This document shows positions 54,752 to 64,000 of a DNA stretch of 64,000 nucleotides, in pieces. How positions within the stretch are numbered: the first letter of the stretch is position 1; each line of letters starts with the position of its first letter. A program made the position numbers and the translations under genes. Source of the stretch: Mortierella alpina (taxonomy: Eukaryota; Mortierellomycota; Mortierellomycetes; Mortierellales; Mortierellaceae). The notes beneath the pieces were generated by a model. It saw only the letters and a list, made by a program, of their open reading frames with translations. It searched no databases and was not told the origin of the DNA. The stretch spans positions 2,976,001 to 3,040,000 of the forward strand of contig JANATF010000003.1 in the NCBI GenBank assembly GCA_029449245.1. The letters run 5' to 3'.

Positions 54752-55546
54752 CTAGTCTGCTACACTGAACTTGTAAACTGATCTCTGGCGGTACTTCTGG
54801 TTGTGATGCAGTGTGACCATGTTGGCCCAGTCTTGGTGGTGGATGGCGTCCGGATACCGAATCGGCTCTAGAGAAACACCTGAAAACTTGCCCATCCTTG
54901 CCACAATACTGATGCGTCTTTTGCTTGTCTGTCGTTGCTGAGGCTGCTGCTGTTGCTTTTCATTCGTGGCAAGAGTCGCTTCGCTGTGAGCCGGGCTCTG
55001 CAACGGCGTTGCTGAGGGCGAAATCATAAGCGGCGACGGCATATCGATGTCCTTGGATTTGGTCCGTGGAAGTAGGTTATCGTCCACATATCCGGCGGTA
55101 TAGAGCACCAGCGCCGGCTCAGAGGTCATCAAGTCGAGGCGGATGCCTGTTTGTGGCGAATACAAGGTTGCTACATGAGGCGTACAGGGAAAGTAACCTT
55201 GAATCCCAATGTCGCACACTGAAGAGGACGGATGGGACAAGGCTTCTGGAGGACTGAGGGCGTAGACGTGATCATATCCATAGCCGCCAGGAATACGGTC
55301 CAGACCTGGGCCTAAACGGTTCAAGCCCAGGCCTGATCCCGGCACTTGTCCTGTAAAGTCCAGCAATCCTGCTTCTTCCTTGGTAGACGATGACACATCT
55401 ATGATTTGGCCAGTCGGAACAGGATGATGGGCACCCAGTTCAATTATGTTGCGAGAACTAAGCCAGAGAGTGTGGTTCTTGACCGAAAGGTGATTTGGTA
55501 GCGCGACAGCCTCCTCCTCCTCCTCCTCCTCCTCCTCCTCCTCCTC

Positions 55547-55585
<39 letters not shown>

Positions 55586-56626
55586 TTGTTGTTGTTCCTG
55601 CTCCTCGATTGCGTCGTCCTGTATCAAGCCCTCCAAAGTGGCCTCTGCGGCTTTCACTCCGGTGCCGTCAGTTGGGTTCAAGACCCCATCCAGGTTCCAG
55701 TAAGTATGGTTGGTCAAGCTGACAATGGTGCTGTGCAAATCCAAAGCGTCCTGCATTGTCAGGTTGACGCCTTTCTCCCGATCTCTCTTTTCAGCCTCCA
55801 GCTCCGCCCAGTACTCGACACTCAACTCTCCAAGACTCGTCAGCTTGTACTGTACTCTTGTCACCAATCGACCTGGGTAGCCACCCTGGCCATGGGGTGA
55901 AATCAGTTGCAGGGTCACGGAAGGGTCTTCTTGCTGAACATCAATGGTCGTCCAGTGCTGTTTGTCGAATCCCACACGCCCTCCATGATGGCAGTCGACG
56001 CCGTTTGAAATTTCCAATGTATGCCTGGATTCGTACTCTTGGTACTGGGCTTGGGCCTGGCTCTGGGTCTGGATCTGGCACTTTGCTGCCCCGGGAGTGT
56101 GGGGTGGACCTGTGCTCTCTGAAACCAACTGTGCGTACTGGCCACCTTGGGCGTCGTGCGCCAAAACAGGGTCGTAGGTACTCTCCAGGGCGAACGATGC
56201 ACGGCCAATTCTACCATCCCAAAAAGAGTAGCAGAGATAATTGTAAACGAAAGTCGGTGTTTGTTGCGCACCTGTCTGCCTCCACTTGGAGCTCAAGTAT
56301 GTGACTAAGACAATACTCATCCCTTACCGACTAGCCGTCCGTCCTATAATGGCTCCGAAGTAAGGGTTCAGTTCACATGGTTTCGCTTGCGCTAGATAAT
56401 ATTCCCAATTGTCGAATCCAAGTACAACATCCTGGAGTTGGTTCCAGCGGTCTGGATACCGGAGGTGTGTCAATGTGGCGCCATACGTAAGAAGGATGGC
56501 GGAGAAGGTATTCGCCTTTGCTGTGCTCTTATGATCAGCGTTGGCGAGGTCGGCTAGCGTGACAACCAACTCGTGCTGCTGGACCAGCACGGGTTCTGTG
56601 GCAAGTGTCGTGGTCTTGACGGGCAT
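54752..56626 (-). CDS. Aldose 1-epimerase (galactose mutarotase) with polyE/polyQ insertion
   Basis: Interconverts alpha and beta anomers of aldoses such as galactose, feeding the Leloir pathway in the cytosol. Exons 56626-56328 and 56210-54752 give 585 residues; typical enzymes have 340-400. The fold is recognisable: YGATLTHL, LNPYFGAIIGRTASRIGRASF, NGVDCHHGGRVGFDKQHW (substrate His), TNHTYWNLDG (catalytic acid His), GGYGYDHVYALS (Asp) and the catalytic base in VSLEPIRYPDAIH. Extra length comes from several insertions: a Gln-rich loop after the first conserved block, a run of about 15 Gln plus 14 Glu between the TNHTYWNL strand and the next strand, and a Ser/Gln-rich loop near residue 520. 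All key residues are kept, so activity is likely. Intron phase fits at GRTASR. It is convergent with the FYR gene, with 173 bases between the stops. Confidence 0.9.
55511..55596 (-). repeat. Coding trinucleotide repeat: CAG/CAA (Gln) and GAG (Glu)
   Basis: On the plus strand about 13 CTC/TCC units are followed by about ten CTG/TGC units and five TGT units. On the gene's strand this reads as CAA/CAG then GAG codons, encoding adjacent poly-Gln and poly-Glu. The pure blocks suggest recent slippage and probable length variation. Confidence 0.92.
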
Positions 56627-58386
56627 GAATGCAAATCAACTCGGCGGGTGCTATGCGATTCGTGAATGCGATTCGTGAAAATGGCTGTGGAATCGATCCA
56701 GATGAGAACACCAACTTTACTGTCGCATAGCTGCCCTTGGTCTCAGGTGACCAGCAGGCTTGCAACACTTTCTTCGCGTGTGCGACTTCAAGGCGGATTG
56801 CAGCCCAAAGTCCAGCCCTCCGATAGACAACCATAATGCAGCCATTGCAGTGTTCCTATTAACCCTTGGAGGTAGTCCAAGTCTTCTCAGTGTCATTCTG
56901 TGGAGAGGTGGAGGCTTTATTTATCAATCTTAAGCTACCATGTGAGGAGAATAATAATTTGAAATAATCCAACGAACCACTGCTTGAAAGCCCCGATGTA
57001 TTGATGCATGCATGCAAAGCTGGAACCTGTGGAGTGTTTTGACAATGCATTGAGCGTCTGTGTCATCGCACATTAAGCGCCCTAATCTCTTTGGGCATTC
57101 TGCCGGAGATGAAGCGGTAGTATAATGATCGAGGGGTCGAAGACGCCTCGCCCATCGACATCTTTACAGAGTTGGCACTAGCAGCTCGCCAAAGTTCCGT
57201 TAGAGTACAGAGAAGAGTTTTCGAACCAGTCCAACTGGCTTGAACTCTGTGGCATTGCACAAAGGGGCAGAGTGAGAGCAAAACACTGTAATATTTTTGA
57301 GATTGGCAAGTGGGAAGACCTCGTGTCAAAACAATCGGGTTTTCTGTACCGCTTTTGTGCATTGTGTGAAGCAGGTGGACGACACAAAGAGGTGTTGTGC
57401 AAAGTTTGCAACGGTTATAGTGCCAATGCTTCACTCCAGCAATGTGATAACCAAATCGCTGGATCAAGATGCGCACTTAGGCACTCGTCCTTGTGCGCAG
57501 TGAAATGATAAAGAGAGGATTTCATGGCATCAGGGCGCTGTAACCAGGACTTTCCTGTTAGAACGAGCGTGACAAACCTAAGCTGTGAAGAAGGGGGAGA
57601 AAAAAAAGTGATCGGAAACTCAAAGTACTCACTGTCCATATAGAGTCGTCAACGACCATTGCTGAAGGTTCATTCTCCTATCGCCTATGCATGAGCTGAT
57701 ATAATTGTTTAATAAGTCGGCAGTAGCACAATTATTATCAAGCGCATTGTTGCGGACCCATTATCCCGTGAAGTCGCGAACAAGGCCTTTATATAGCCAC
57801 CTAGGTAGAATAGATTCTTTGAATTGATGTATAGTATGCCCACATGCTGGTTGGAGTATCTATACATGAGGTGCTCATGAGTTCGCACTGCTTCTCCACT
57901 GGAGAGCGGGAGGCACCGCTCTCAGTTTGCCATCACTGCTCCGCTTCTCCACTCCGCCTCGCTGTCATACCCACCACGGGTCCTCCGCGTACATGAGTGC
58001 TACGCAGTATAGTGCAGTGCTAGAGTGGGTAAACCTCTCCTCTTCATACCTCCTCACACCTCACCTCTCTTCTCTCCTCCACTCTCCTCCCTCTCCATCC
58101 TTTCCTCCCTCCATTCCAACCTCGGCAACTCTTATTCCTCCACACTCGCTCACATCTATCTCCTCCACCTACCGACCTCTGTCTCGTACACACTCCAGTC
58201 CTCAAGTCTCCCCTGTCGCACGAGTGCTTGTCCCTCTTCTTTCCCTTCTGCCCCCTCCCAGCCTCACCAGGACATCGGTGTATACCCGCGACGCGACACC
58301 TCGACTCTCATTCCTCCCTTCATTGCTCATTCGAATTCAACAACAACTACTCTCCATCACTCCTCCCTTCAACCACTCCAAGGGCA
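56627..58386. other. Intergenic region upstream of the Frizzled-like receptor
   Basis: No gene can be supported in 1.76 kb. Small open frames at 57063-57508 on both strands have no recognisable content. From about 58020 to 58380 the plus strand is strongly CT-rich, as in fungal promoters and leaders. A TTATATA sequence at 57789-57795 is a possible but distant TATA element. Confidence 0.55.
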
Positions 58387-60982
58387 ATGATTCGTCTCGT
58401 TTCCAAAATTGCCGTGGTGGCAACCTTGGTTCTCGGCCTCTTGGGCACAACAACCCAAGCTCAAGGCTCGTGTAAGTCCTTCACCACCCAACTGAAAACT
58501 CCACACTCGAACAACGTCGATCCGTAACGTCGATCCGATTGACATTTTTAGCAGGATTCACATCGGTCTCTGTCACTTGGAGGGGCGGTGGGAGGTGTGC
58601 CTTGAATTTGGTGGCGTGCGTTGTAGCAGCAGAAACAACGCTCATGTTGTTGCTCGTCCCTGTGTATTCTACAAAAACATTATGTGTTCTTGCTTTTGTA
58701 ATATTCGCGGCACGTCGACTGAGCCCTGTGGATTGTTTAGGCCAAGAAGCGCCAGCTCAATTTCATATGAAGGAGAGCAATATCATAGGGGAAGCAAAAA
58801 AAAAAAGTTCTCTGGACCAACGAAATTGATTTCCGTTGCACAGATGAAGGGAGAAGCAAAATATGAGCTGTCAGGACCCTCAAAAATGGAAATTGCGTCG
58901 TCCCTGGCTGTGCAGGCAACAATCAACAAAAGAGAAGCCGCTTCTCGAACGTGCTCTCAATGAGAATGGATGTCATAGGAAAAAGGGTGAATACGTGGGT
59001 TGGATAAATTAGTACACGACCACCGTACTCGACCATGACTACATCGGATTGTCCTGCCATCAGCGGCGTGATGGCCGCGGCCTGCCCAGGCCCCCTCCCC
59101 CTGCTTGCTTGAATATGTGATCGTTCGCGCATGTTAATAACGCCAACTTTATTATTGGAAATAGACGCAACGTACAATGGCACGCTCTGCAAGGACTACG
59201 TCAACTACGACGTCTGGCTACCACCCAACCAGACAGTCGCCTCAATCGAAGCCCTGTTGGCCAAGGAGGGCTTGACTCCATCCGCAACGCAGGTGCTGAG
59301 CAGGCCCTGCTTCAAGCCCTTTATGCAGTATGCCTGCTCGTCCGCCTTTCCTAGGGTTCTGCCCATCACTGGACAGCGTAAGAAACCCCACACACCTCAA
59401 ACAGAAGCACTCCTGAAAAGCAAAACCATCCAACGGGGACCTAACCACACTGTTTTCTATCTGATCAATAGCCAACACATTCAACGTCCAGTTCGCTTGC
59501 ACCTCGACCTGCCAGAATGCCTATACTCAATGCTCTCAGTTCCTGACAGTGTTCAAGAAGGCCTCCCTTGTGCCACAGTGTGATGCCCCGATCCCTTACA
59601 CAACCGTCTTCGTACCGCCCAACGGTGTCAATTTCCAACCGGATGGTGCTTGTAACGTCGTCGATTCAATCAGTGGCCTAGGACCCTCTGGATTCGATAA
59701 TTTGACGGCCGACTGCAATGCTCCCTTCATTAAGGATCCGATGCTGGGACCTGACGGTGGCCCCACCAACCCTCTCTACTGCATGAACGGATGCTGTATC
59801 CCTTGCCCTGCTCAGTACCATCTCTACCGCGAAGGCGCTCTCGAGACAGGATTCAGGATCACGAACACGATGCGCGCCGTGTCGATGGTTCTCAGCTTCA
59901 TTTTGGTCTTGACCTACCTTTTCTTGGACGACAAGCGATCCCATCCAAGCGCCTTGATTCTGTTCTTTTCCATCTGCGTGTTTATGTTCTCGGCTGTGGT
60001 CATCTTCCCCTTGGTTGATACCAAGGCTATGCAGTGCGCAGATCTGATCAACCCCAGCACTCAGCAGAACAACTTGAAATGCGCCATCCAAGGTACAGCA
60101 AAGTAGCCTGTTGTCAAAAGTAATGTGTTGTCACTTGAACACCCCATTTGTGTTTTTTAACCCCAGAGTCCCGTTCCAACAAAAATACTTGTAGGTGGTA
60201 TGCTGGTCTTTGCCTCGATTGCTACCTGTGCCTGGTGCACAGCTCTGATTCTGAACCTGCACTTGCACACTGTCTGGAACTCTGCCTGGTTCGCGAAAAA
60301 GTACTGGCTCTTGCACATCCTCTGCTGGGGTTTTGCCGCGGCCATTACCGGTGTCGCGTTGGGCATGGGCGAGATCAAATGGGAATATGCTACGCTGTGT
60401 CTGGTCTCTCAACACAAGGCTTCCCAAATCTTTTTCTACCCTCTGGCCGCCATGATCTTCCCAGCGTTCTTGGTTCATATCGCCACGTTCTTCCACATTG
60501 CCAGGATCTCGGCCATGGCAGGTGTCGACTCTGAGACCATGTCTCGCTCTACCCTCTCTGCAGGTGCCGCTGCCATGATCTCCCATCGTCGGCACGTCAT
60601 GATGGCGATTCGGATCCAGTGGCGCGCTGCCCTGATGGCTATTTGTGCCATGGTTTCGGTCACCGTTTACTGGCTGTTCTACTTTATCCAACTCAAGAAG
60701 ATCAACCCCGAGGCCTTGCAGTACAACATTCTTCAGTTTGTATTCTGTCTTCTCCAGGGCAGTCCTCATGATACCTGTGCAGACGCGCTGGCGCCGTTCT
60801 TGCCTCCTTATGGACTCATGATTGCAGCTGAATTCGTCGTGTCGGCCATTGGCACGATTATTTTCATTGTCTTTTTCAAAGTCGCGCTTTTGCGCGAGTG
60901 GGGCGAGAAACTGTCCTCGTTGAGATACTTGTTTTCGGGCAGGAGGAAACAAAAGGAACAGGACCAGTTCTTTGTCATCTAA
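58387..60982 (+). CDS. Frizzled/Smoothened-like seven-helix receptor
   Basis: A class F-like receptor with a signal peptide, cysteine-rich ectodomain and seven membrane helices; such proteins are known from Dictyostelium and some early-diverging fungi. Exons 58387-58471, 59165-59377, 59472-60092 and 60195-60982 give 568 residues. The signal peptide is residues 1-26 (ending QAQGS). The ectodomain of about 225 residues has more than 14 cysteines: TLCKDY, RPCF, YACSS, FACTSTCQ, TQCSQ, GACN, DCN, YCMNGCCIPC. TM1 begins MRAVSMVLSFILVLTYLFL, and the DTKAMQC loop before TM3 is Frizzled-like. TM7 ends FIVFFKVALLREWGEKL, where animal Frizzled has the KTxxxW Dishevelled-binding motif; here the strict motif is absent. 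The cytoplasmic tail is short and basic (SGRRKQKEQ). The 693-base first intron is much longer than others here. The fungal ligand is unknown. Confidence 0.88.
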
Positions 60983-61162
60983 AGCCTCAAAAGTATCCCA
61001 TTGTCTTTTCGTTTTATCCTTGCTCATCCTATACAGTAATAAAAAAAAACAATAGTACACAACTTGTTCTCCAAGCGATCTCTCTGTGAGTGTTGTATTA
61101 TCTATAAACTAAAATGTTCTCTCTTGTGTATTCTGAAGGTATCATTGATCGCTTTGCTATGA

Positions 61163-62439
61163 CTACATGCTCGCCACGGTAATCAGCGCAGAGTCGCCTG
61201 TAATACTAGCAAACGCCACCTGCATAAGGATCCTGCACGCAATCCCAAAGACAATCACCAGCGTCGTAGGAACATACCCAGTGTCCAAGAAAACTATCAT
61301 GTAAATCAAAATAAAAAAAATTAGCATGGCGGTGGTTGTTGGCTTGTTAAAACAAACAAAAGACACACATAGAGGAGTATATACCTGACAATGCCTCGAC
61401 GTTGGATGTAAAGACGATAAAGTTGACGAGGTGCCAGGAATGCTCCAGCTCTGTGTAATCCCAGATCACCATCAAGATCAACAGCATCTTGCCAAAACTC
61501 GAGATGATCAACGTCGTCGTCAAATAGTTGTACCTAAACAGTTCATGGCGAAACCGCAAAGAATAAAAAAAAACAGTTGAGCACATGAATGGTTCTGTGT
61601 AGAGTAGGATGATGACATGACTTTTCTTGGCCTCAGATCACTTACTTTAGAATCGCGTACCGGCCGCCATACCATAGACTAACAATTAGCCGTACTCCGA
61701 AATGAAACGATAAGAATTCTAAAAAAGAGTACAATATACATCCACGAAGACGCCTCCAGCTGAGTTAATATGATTTCCACATTGTGCAGAGCAGGAATTC
61801 CATCAAGTTGGCCCGCAGAGAGGTCCACACGTACCAATGATGCACAGGAAGAGGATGTAGAGATACTGAAAGATGAGCGCGTGTTGAGCGAACCCTACTT
61901 CGCCGAATGTCGGCGTATGCTCGAGCCTGAACCACTTGATGTAGACATCGAACAGGACCAGCAGCACGCCCAACTTGAATACGTTTGGCTAAAATCCACA
62001 CGACAAAAAAAAAAAAATGAAAAAGTCAAGACGTTGGCTTCCTCACATAGATCACCTCACCGACAGAAAAAAAAAATACTTACATCAATCCCAACATCCC
62101 GGTACGGTAACCGGTTGAACAACAGATGCCTGTACACTGGCTTCTTGTGCAGGATCATGTCCACAAAGATAATGACAAAGTCGTGCTCCACATATTTGTC
62201 CGCAAGCTGCTTGCAATGTTCCTAAAATTGATATGAAATAGATCGCCGTATTAGCCATTGCGGTACAGGCGGGCCACTCCTTTAGATGTGTGCTAACCGA
62301 GCTCGATTCAACAGGAGCGTTCCTGCTGGTCCCAAGGCAAGTGTCTAACACTTACACAGTATGTAAGTCGAATGTTGCCTTTGCTATACTCCGTGTACAG
62401 CGAGGACACCGCCGCTCCGCACTCGACGCACGTCGGCAT
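61163..62439 (-). CDS. ARV1: ARV1, ER sterol/GPI-homeostasis protein
   Basis: An ER membrane protein with an N-terminal zinc-ribbon-like ARV1 homology domain, needed for normal sterol distribution and GPI-anchor assembly in yeast. Six exons, 62439-62356, 62221-62084, 61988-61835, 61718-61646, 61533-61385 and 61293-61163, give 242 residues, within the family range. The homology domain is MPTCVECGAAVSSLYTEYSK, then LTYC and EHCKQLADKYVEHD (two Cys pairs), DFVIIFVDMILHKKPVYRHL and LLFNRLPYRDVGID. Several membrane segments follow (LGVLLVLFDVYIKWF, FQYLYILFLCII, SSFGKMLLILMVIWDY, TTLVIVFGIACRILMQVAF). All junction phases agree. The start is the first ATG that gives the conserved C-x2-C leader. It forms a convergent pair with the Frizzled-like gene, only 180 bases between stops. 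Confidence 0.95.
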
Positions 62440-62811
62440 ATCGGCACTCGCGAATGCTAGCTTTGGATTTTAGTCGAGATTTTCCCCAGTGCTTGCTTGG
62501 TACTACAGAAGGAATAGCGCTCCGGAGAAAATTGGTATCGCGGAGCTGGGGGACAGGAGGAGGGAAGAACGCTTCACGAAAGAGCTCAGCCGTAAAAAGA
62601 CGCAGGAGCGAGTGTGAATGCAAACTGTTTTGAAGAATCTCCCTTCCGTGGAGAGGATTTGGCCGTGCGTATATGGGTAGACTAGCGCTGCCCTGTGCGT
62701 CAAGATGAATGATGTGATGTGATGTAGAGTCTTTAGAAGTGAACTGCAATGAATGTTGATCAGGTTCTGTTCAAAGGCCCGCTTTTATTTTTAAGCCGTC
62801 ACTGAGCTAGG
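62440..62811. other. Intergenic region between ARV1 and the edge gene
   Basis: About 370 bases containing the presumed promoter and leader of ARV1 and the 3' UTR of the gene cut by the right edge. No separate gene is visible. Confidence 0.55.
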
Positions 62812-64000
62812 CTAGATCAAGCTACCCCTCCGCATCGCCAAAATCGACGCGCCTACAGGTCCGTACCCAAATGAGCCTGGCCCAGGGCCGCCAGCAGAGG
62901 AGCCAGCGACAAAATTGGACGAAGACTGTGAAGACGATGCCGATAGCAAATAGTCCCGGAACGAGGACCGGGGCATGCGCACCGTTAGTTCCCTGGTCGC
63001 CTTGGTCAGATTCGAGACATTGGTCATGACAAGACGTGAGAAGACTTCAGGATGCTGTTGCTGTTGCTGTTGCGGCTGTGTGTGGCGCGAGTGTTGCTGG
63101 TAGTGTTGATGTGGGTGACCATGCTGCTGGGACTGTTGAATCTGGACCATATTTTCTGGAGAGGCCGTCAACGCACTACCAGAAGCCGACGAAGACGCGG
63201 AAATGGAAGGTGTGATGGTTCGCCTCTGGTCTTGGGGCATATCGGAGTTTCCATGCGTCATGGATGACGCGGCAACATCAGGTCCAGAATTGGAAACAGA
63301 CCCAGTCCTCATTGCTGAAGGCGAGGTTGAGAGAACCGCCACGGACGATGTTGATGTCATAGTGGTTGTCGTACTGCTCACCATGAGGGCCGACCCTGAT
63401 CCTGATCCTGATCCTGATCCTGATCCTGATCCATTGGATCGATTGCTGCTTGAGGACAGCTGCCGCACTAAAGTCGAGATGACGATTACAGACTTGACAA
63501 AGTCGCTCACGCCCAAGCCGAACCGTCGTCTCAGAATGTTGGATTCGTCAGGGCCGAATCCCGCGTTCACGACTCCAAGCGTGCTTGAGGACTGTGAAAT
63601 TTGGTGCGGGTGGGGTATATGATTCTGCTGATGGCCGTGGTGGGGCGCAAACTGTGTGTGGTGGTGCTGCTGAAGCTGCTGGTATAGATGCTGCTGCTGT
63701 TGGTTCTGTTGGTGAGGGTGGAAATGTGGAGGGTGATCATCAGTCCGGATCATGGTCAGGTCCAGATCCAACCGTTTGGCAATCTCTGTCATCTGCAAGA
63801 GACAGTCTCGCAACTCGTGCCAGAGCTGTGCAGTCGTGGGTGCCGCACCCGCATTTGAGGGAAATGGATACGAAGATAACGTTGCTGATTGTAGCCCTGG
63901 CGTCATAGGCTGCTGAATACTGTGCTGATGTCCAGAGTTAGGTCCCACGAGTCCCTGAGAGGGCACAGATGAGGCTGTGTACGAAACGCTGTTGAAGTTC
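62812..64000 (-). CDS. C-terminal part of a low-complexity protein (cut by window edge)
   Basis: The frame is open from the right edge to the stop at 62812, 395 visible residues; the start lies outside. I do not recognise the family. Three short stretches look folded and conserved: LWHELRDCLLQMTEIAKRLDLDL, then SNILRRRFGLGVSDFVKSVIVISTLV, and near the end FSRLVMTNVSNLTKATREL with MPRSSFRDYLL. Between them are His/Gln-rich (HHHTQFAPHHGHQQ, TQPQQQQQQ), Gly-Ser (six-fold GS from a hexanucleotide repeat) and Ser/Thr-rich spacers. The helical blocks broken by disorder resemble tails of fungal signalling or polarity scaffolds. That is an impression, not an assignment. The C-terminus is Gly/Ser-rich and ends MRRGSLI. 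Confidence 0.75.
   Translation of the reverse strand, partial: NFNSVSYTASSVPSQGLVGPNSGHQHSIQQPMTPGLQSATLSSYPFPSNAGAAPTTAQLWHELRDCLLQMTEIAKRLDLDLTMIRTDDHPPHFHPHQQNQQQQHLYQQLQQHHHTQFAPHHGHQQNHIPHPHQISQSSSTLGVVNAGFGPDESNILRRRFGLGVSDFVKSVIVISTLVRQLSSSSNRSNGSGSGSGSGSGSGSALMVSSTTTTMTSTSSVAVLSTSPSAMRTGSVSNSGPDVAASSMTHGNSDMPQDQRRTITPSISASSSASGSALTASPENMVQIQQSQQHGHPHQHYQQHSRHTQPQQQQQQHPEVFSRLVMTNVSNLTKATRELTVRMPRSSFRDYLLSASSSQSSSNFVAGSSAGGPGPGSFGYGPVGASILAMRRGSLI
63395..63430 (-). repeat. Hexanucleotide coding repeat, six copies
   Basis: Six perfect copies of CCTGAT on the plus strand encode alternating Gly-Ser on the minus strand within the edge gene. Perfect copies suggest recent slippage. Confidence 0.95.

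Noticed and set aside
57063-57508. Overlapping open frames on both strands upstream of the Frizzled-like gene
   Set aside because: There is no recognisable domain, no splice context and no similarity to a transposase or other known family that I could see. A decayed element cannot be excluded.
58577-58963. A 128-codon open frame inside the first intron of the Frizzled-like gene
   Set aside because: It lies between a good donor and acceptor whose use restores the receptor frame. Its content is not recognisable and is Lys/Ser-rich near an A-run.

Overview
The window is nuclear DNA of a filamentous fungus. Genes are split by short GT-AG introns (mostly 35-180 bases, often with a CTAAC-like branch site) and carry eukaryotic products on both strands. 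The mix of Zn(II)2Cys6 and C2H2 regulators, an RTA1-type membrane protein, a MAPK kinase, a MOB2-type NDR-kinase activator, a RhoGEF and a Frizzled/Smoothened-like seven-helix receptor points to an early-diverging fungus, most likely Mortierellomycota or Mucoromycota. That placement is an inference from gene content. I saw no bacterial features, CRISPR, rRNA, convincing tRNA or intact transposon.

Layout. 1-2366 (-) is the N-terminal half of DNA topoisomerase II, cut by the left edge. 2564-5795 (-) is a Zn2Cys6 transcription factor, divergent from an RTA1-like gene at 6269-7471 (+). 9404-13813 (+) is a vacuolar-type amino-acid transporter with an enormous disordered tail. 14122-16185 (-) is an unrecognised basic protein, followed by a decayed stretch with ankyrin-like fragments. 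17786-23325 holds three zinc-finger genes sharing one atypical C-x2-C...H-x9-C module. 23.8-28.8 kb is a gene-poor interval.

28848-29869 (-) is a candidate complex I assembly factor (NDUFAF4-like). 30104-34235 (-) is the ER P5A-ATPase (Spf1/ATP13A1), whose start codon appears to be assembled by splicing. It is divergent from a Maf-type nucleotide pyrophosphatase (34604-35391, +). Then come a MAPK kinase (35566-37226, -), a DH-PH RhoGEF (38009-41956, +) and arginase (42171-43309, +).

44939-45790 (+) is a secreted, extremely Asp-rich repeat protein, and 46754-47853 (+) is a single-pass surface protein with an eight-cysteine ectodomain. They are followed by tubulin cofactor A (48315-48956, +), MOB2 (49243-50790, -), a FYR-domain nuclear protein (52047-54578, +), an aldose 1-epimerase with a polyE/polyQ insertion (54752-56626, -), the Frizzled-like receptor (58387-60982, +), ARV1 (61163-62439, -) and the 3' end of a low-complexity protein cut by the right edge (62812-64000, -).

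The genes do not form an operon or a biosynthetic cluster. Loose themes are signalling and polarity (MAPKK, RhoGEF, MOB2, Frizzled-like) and ER or lipid membrane homeostasis (P5A-ATPase, ARV1, RTA1-like). Exon boundaries were worked out by hand from reading frame, splice consensus and protein similarity. In every complete multi-exon model the summed exons are a multiple of three.
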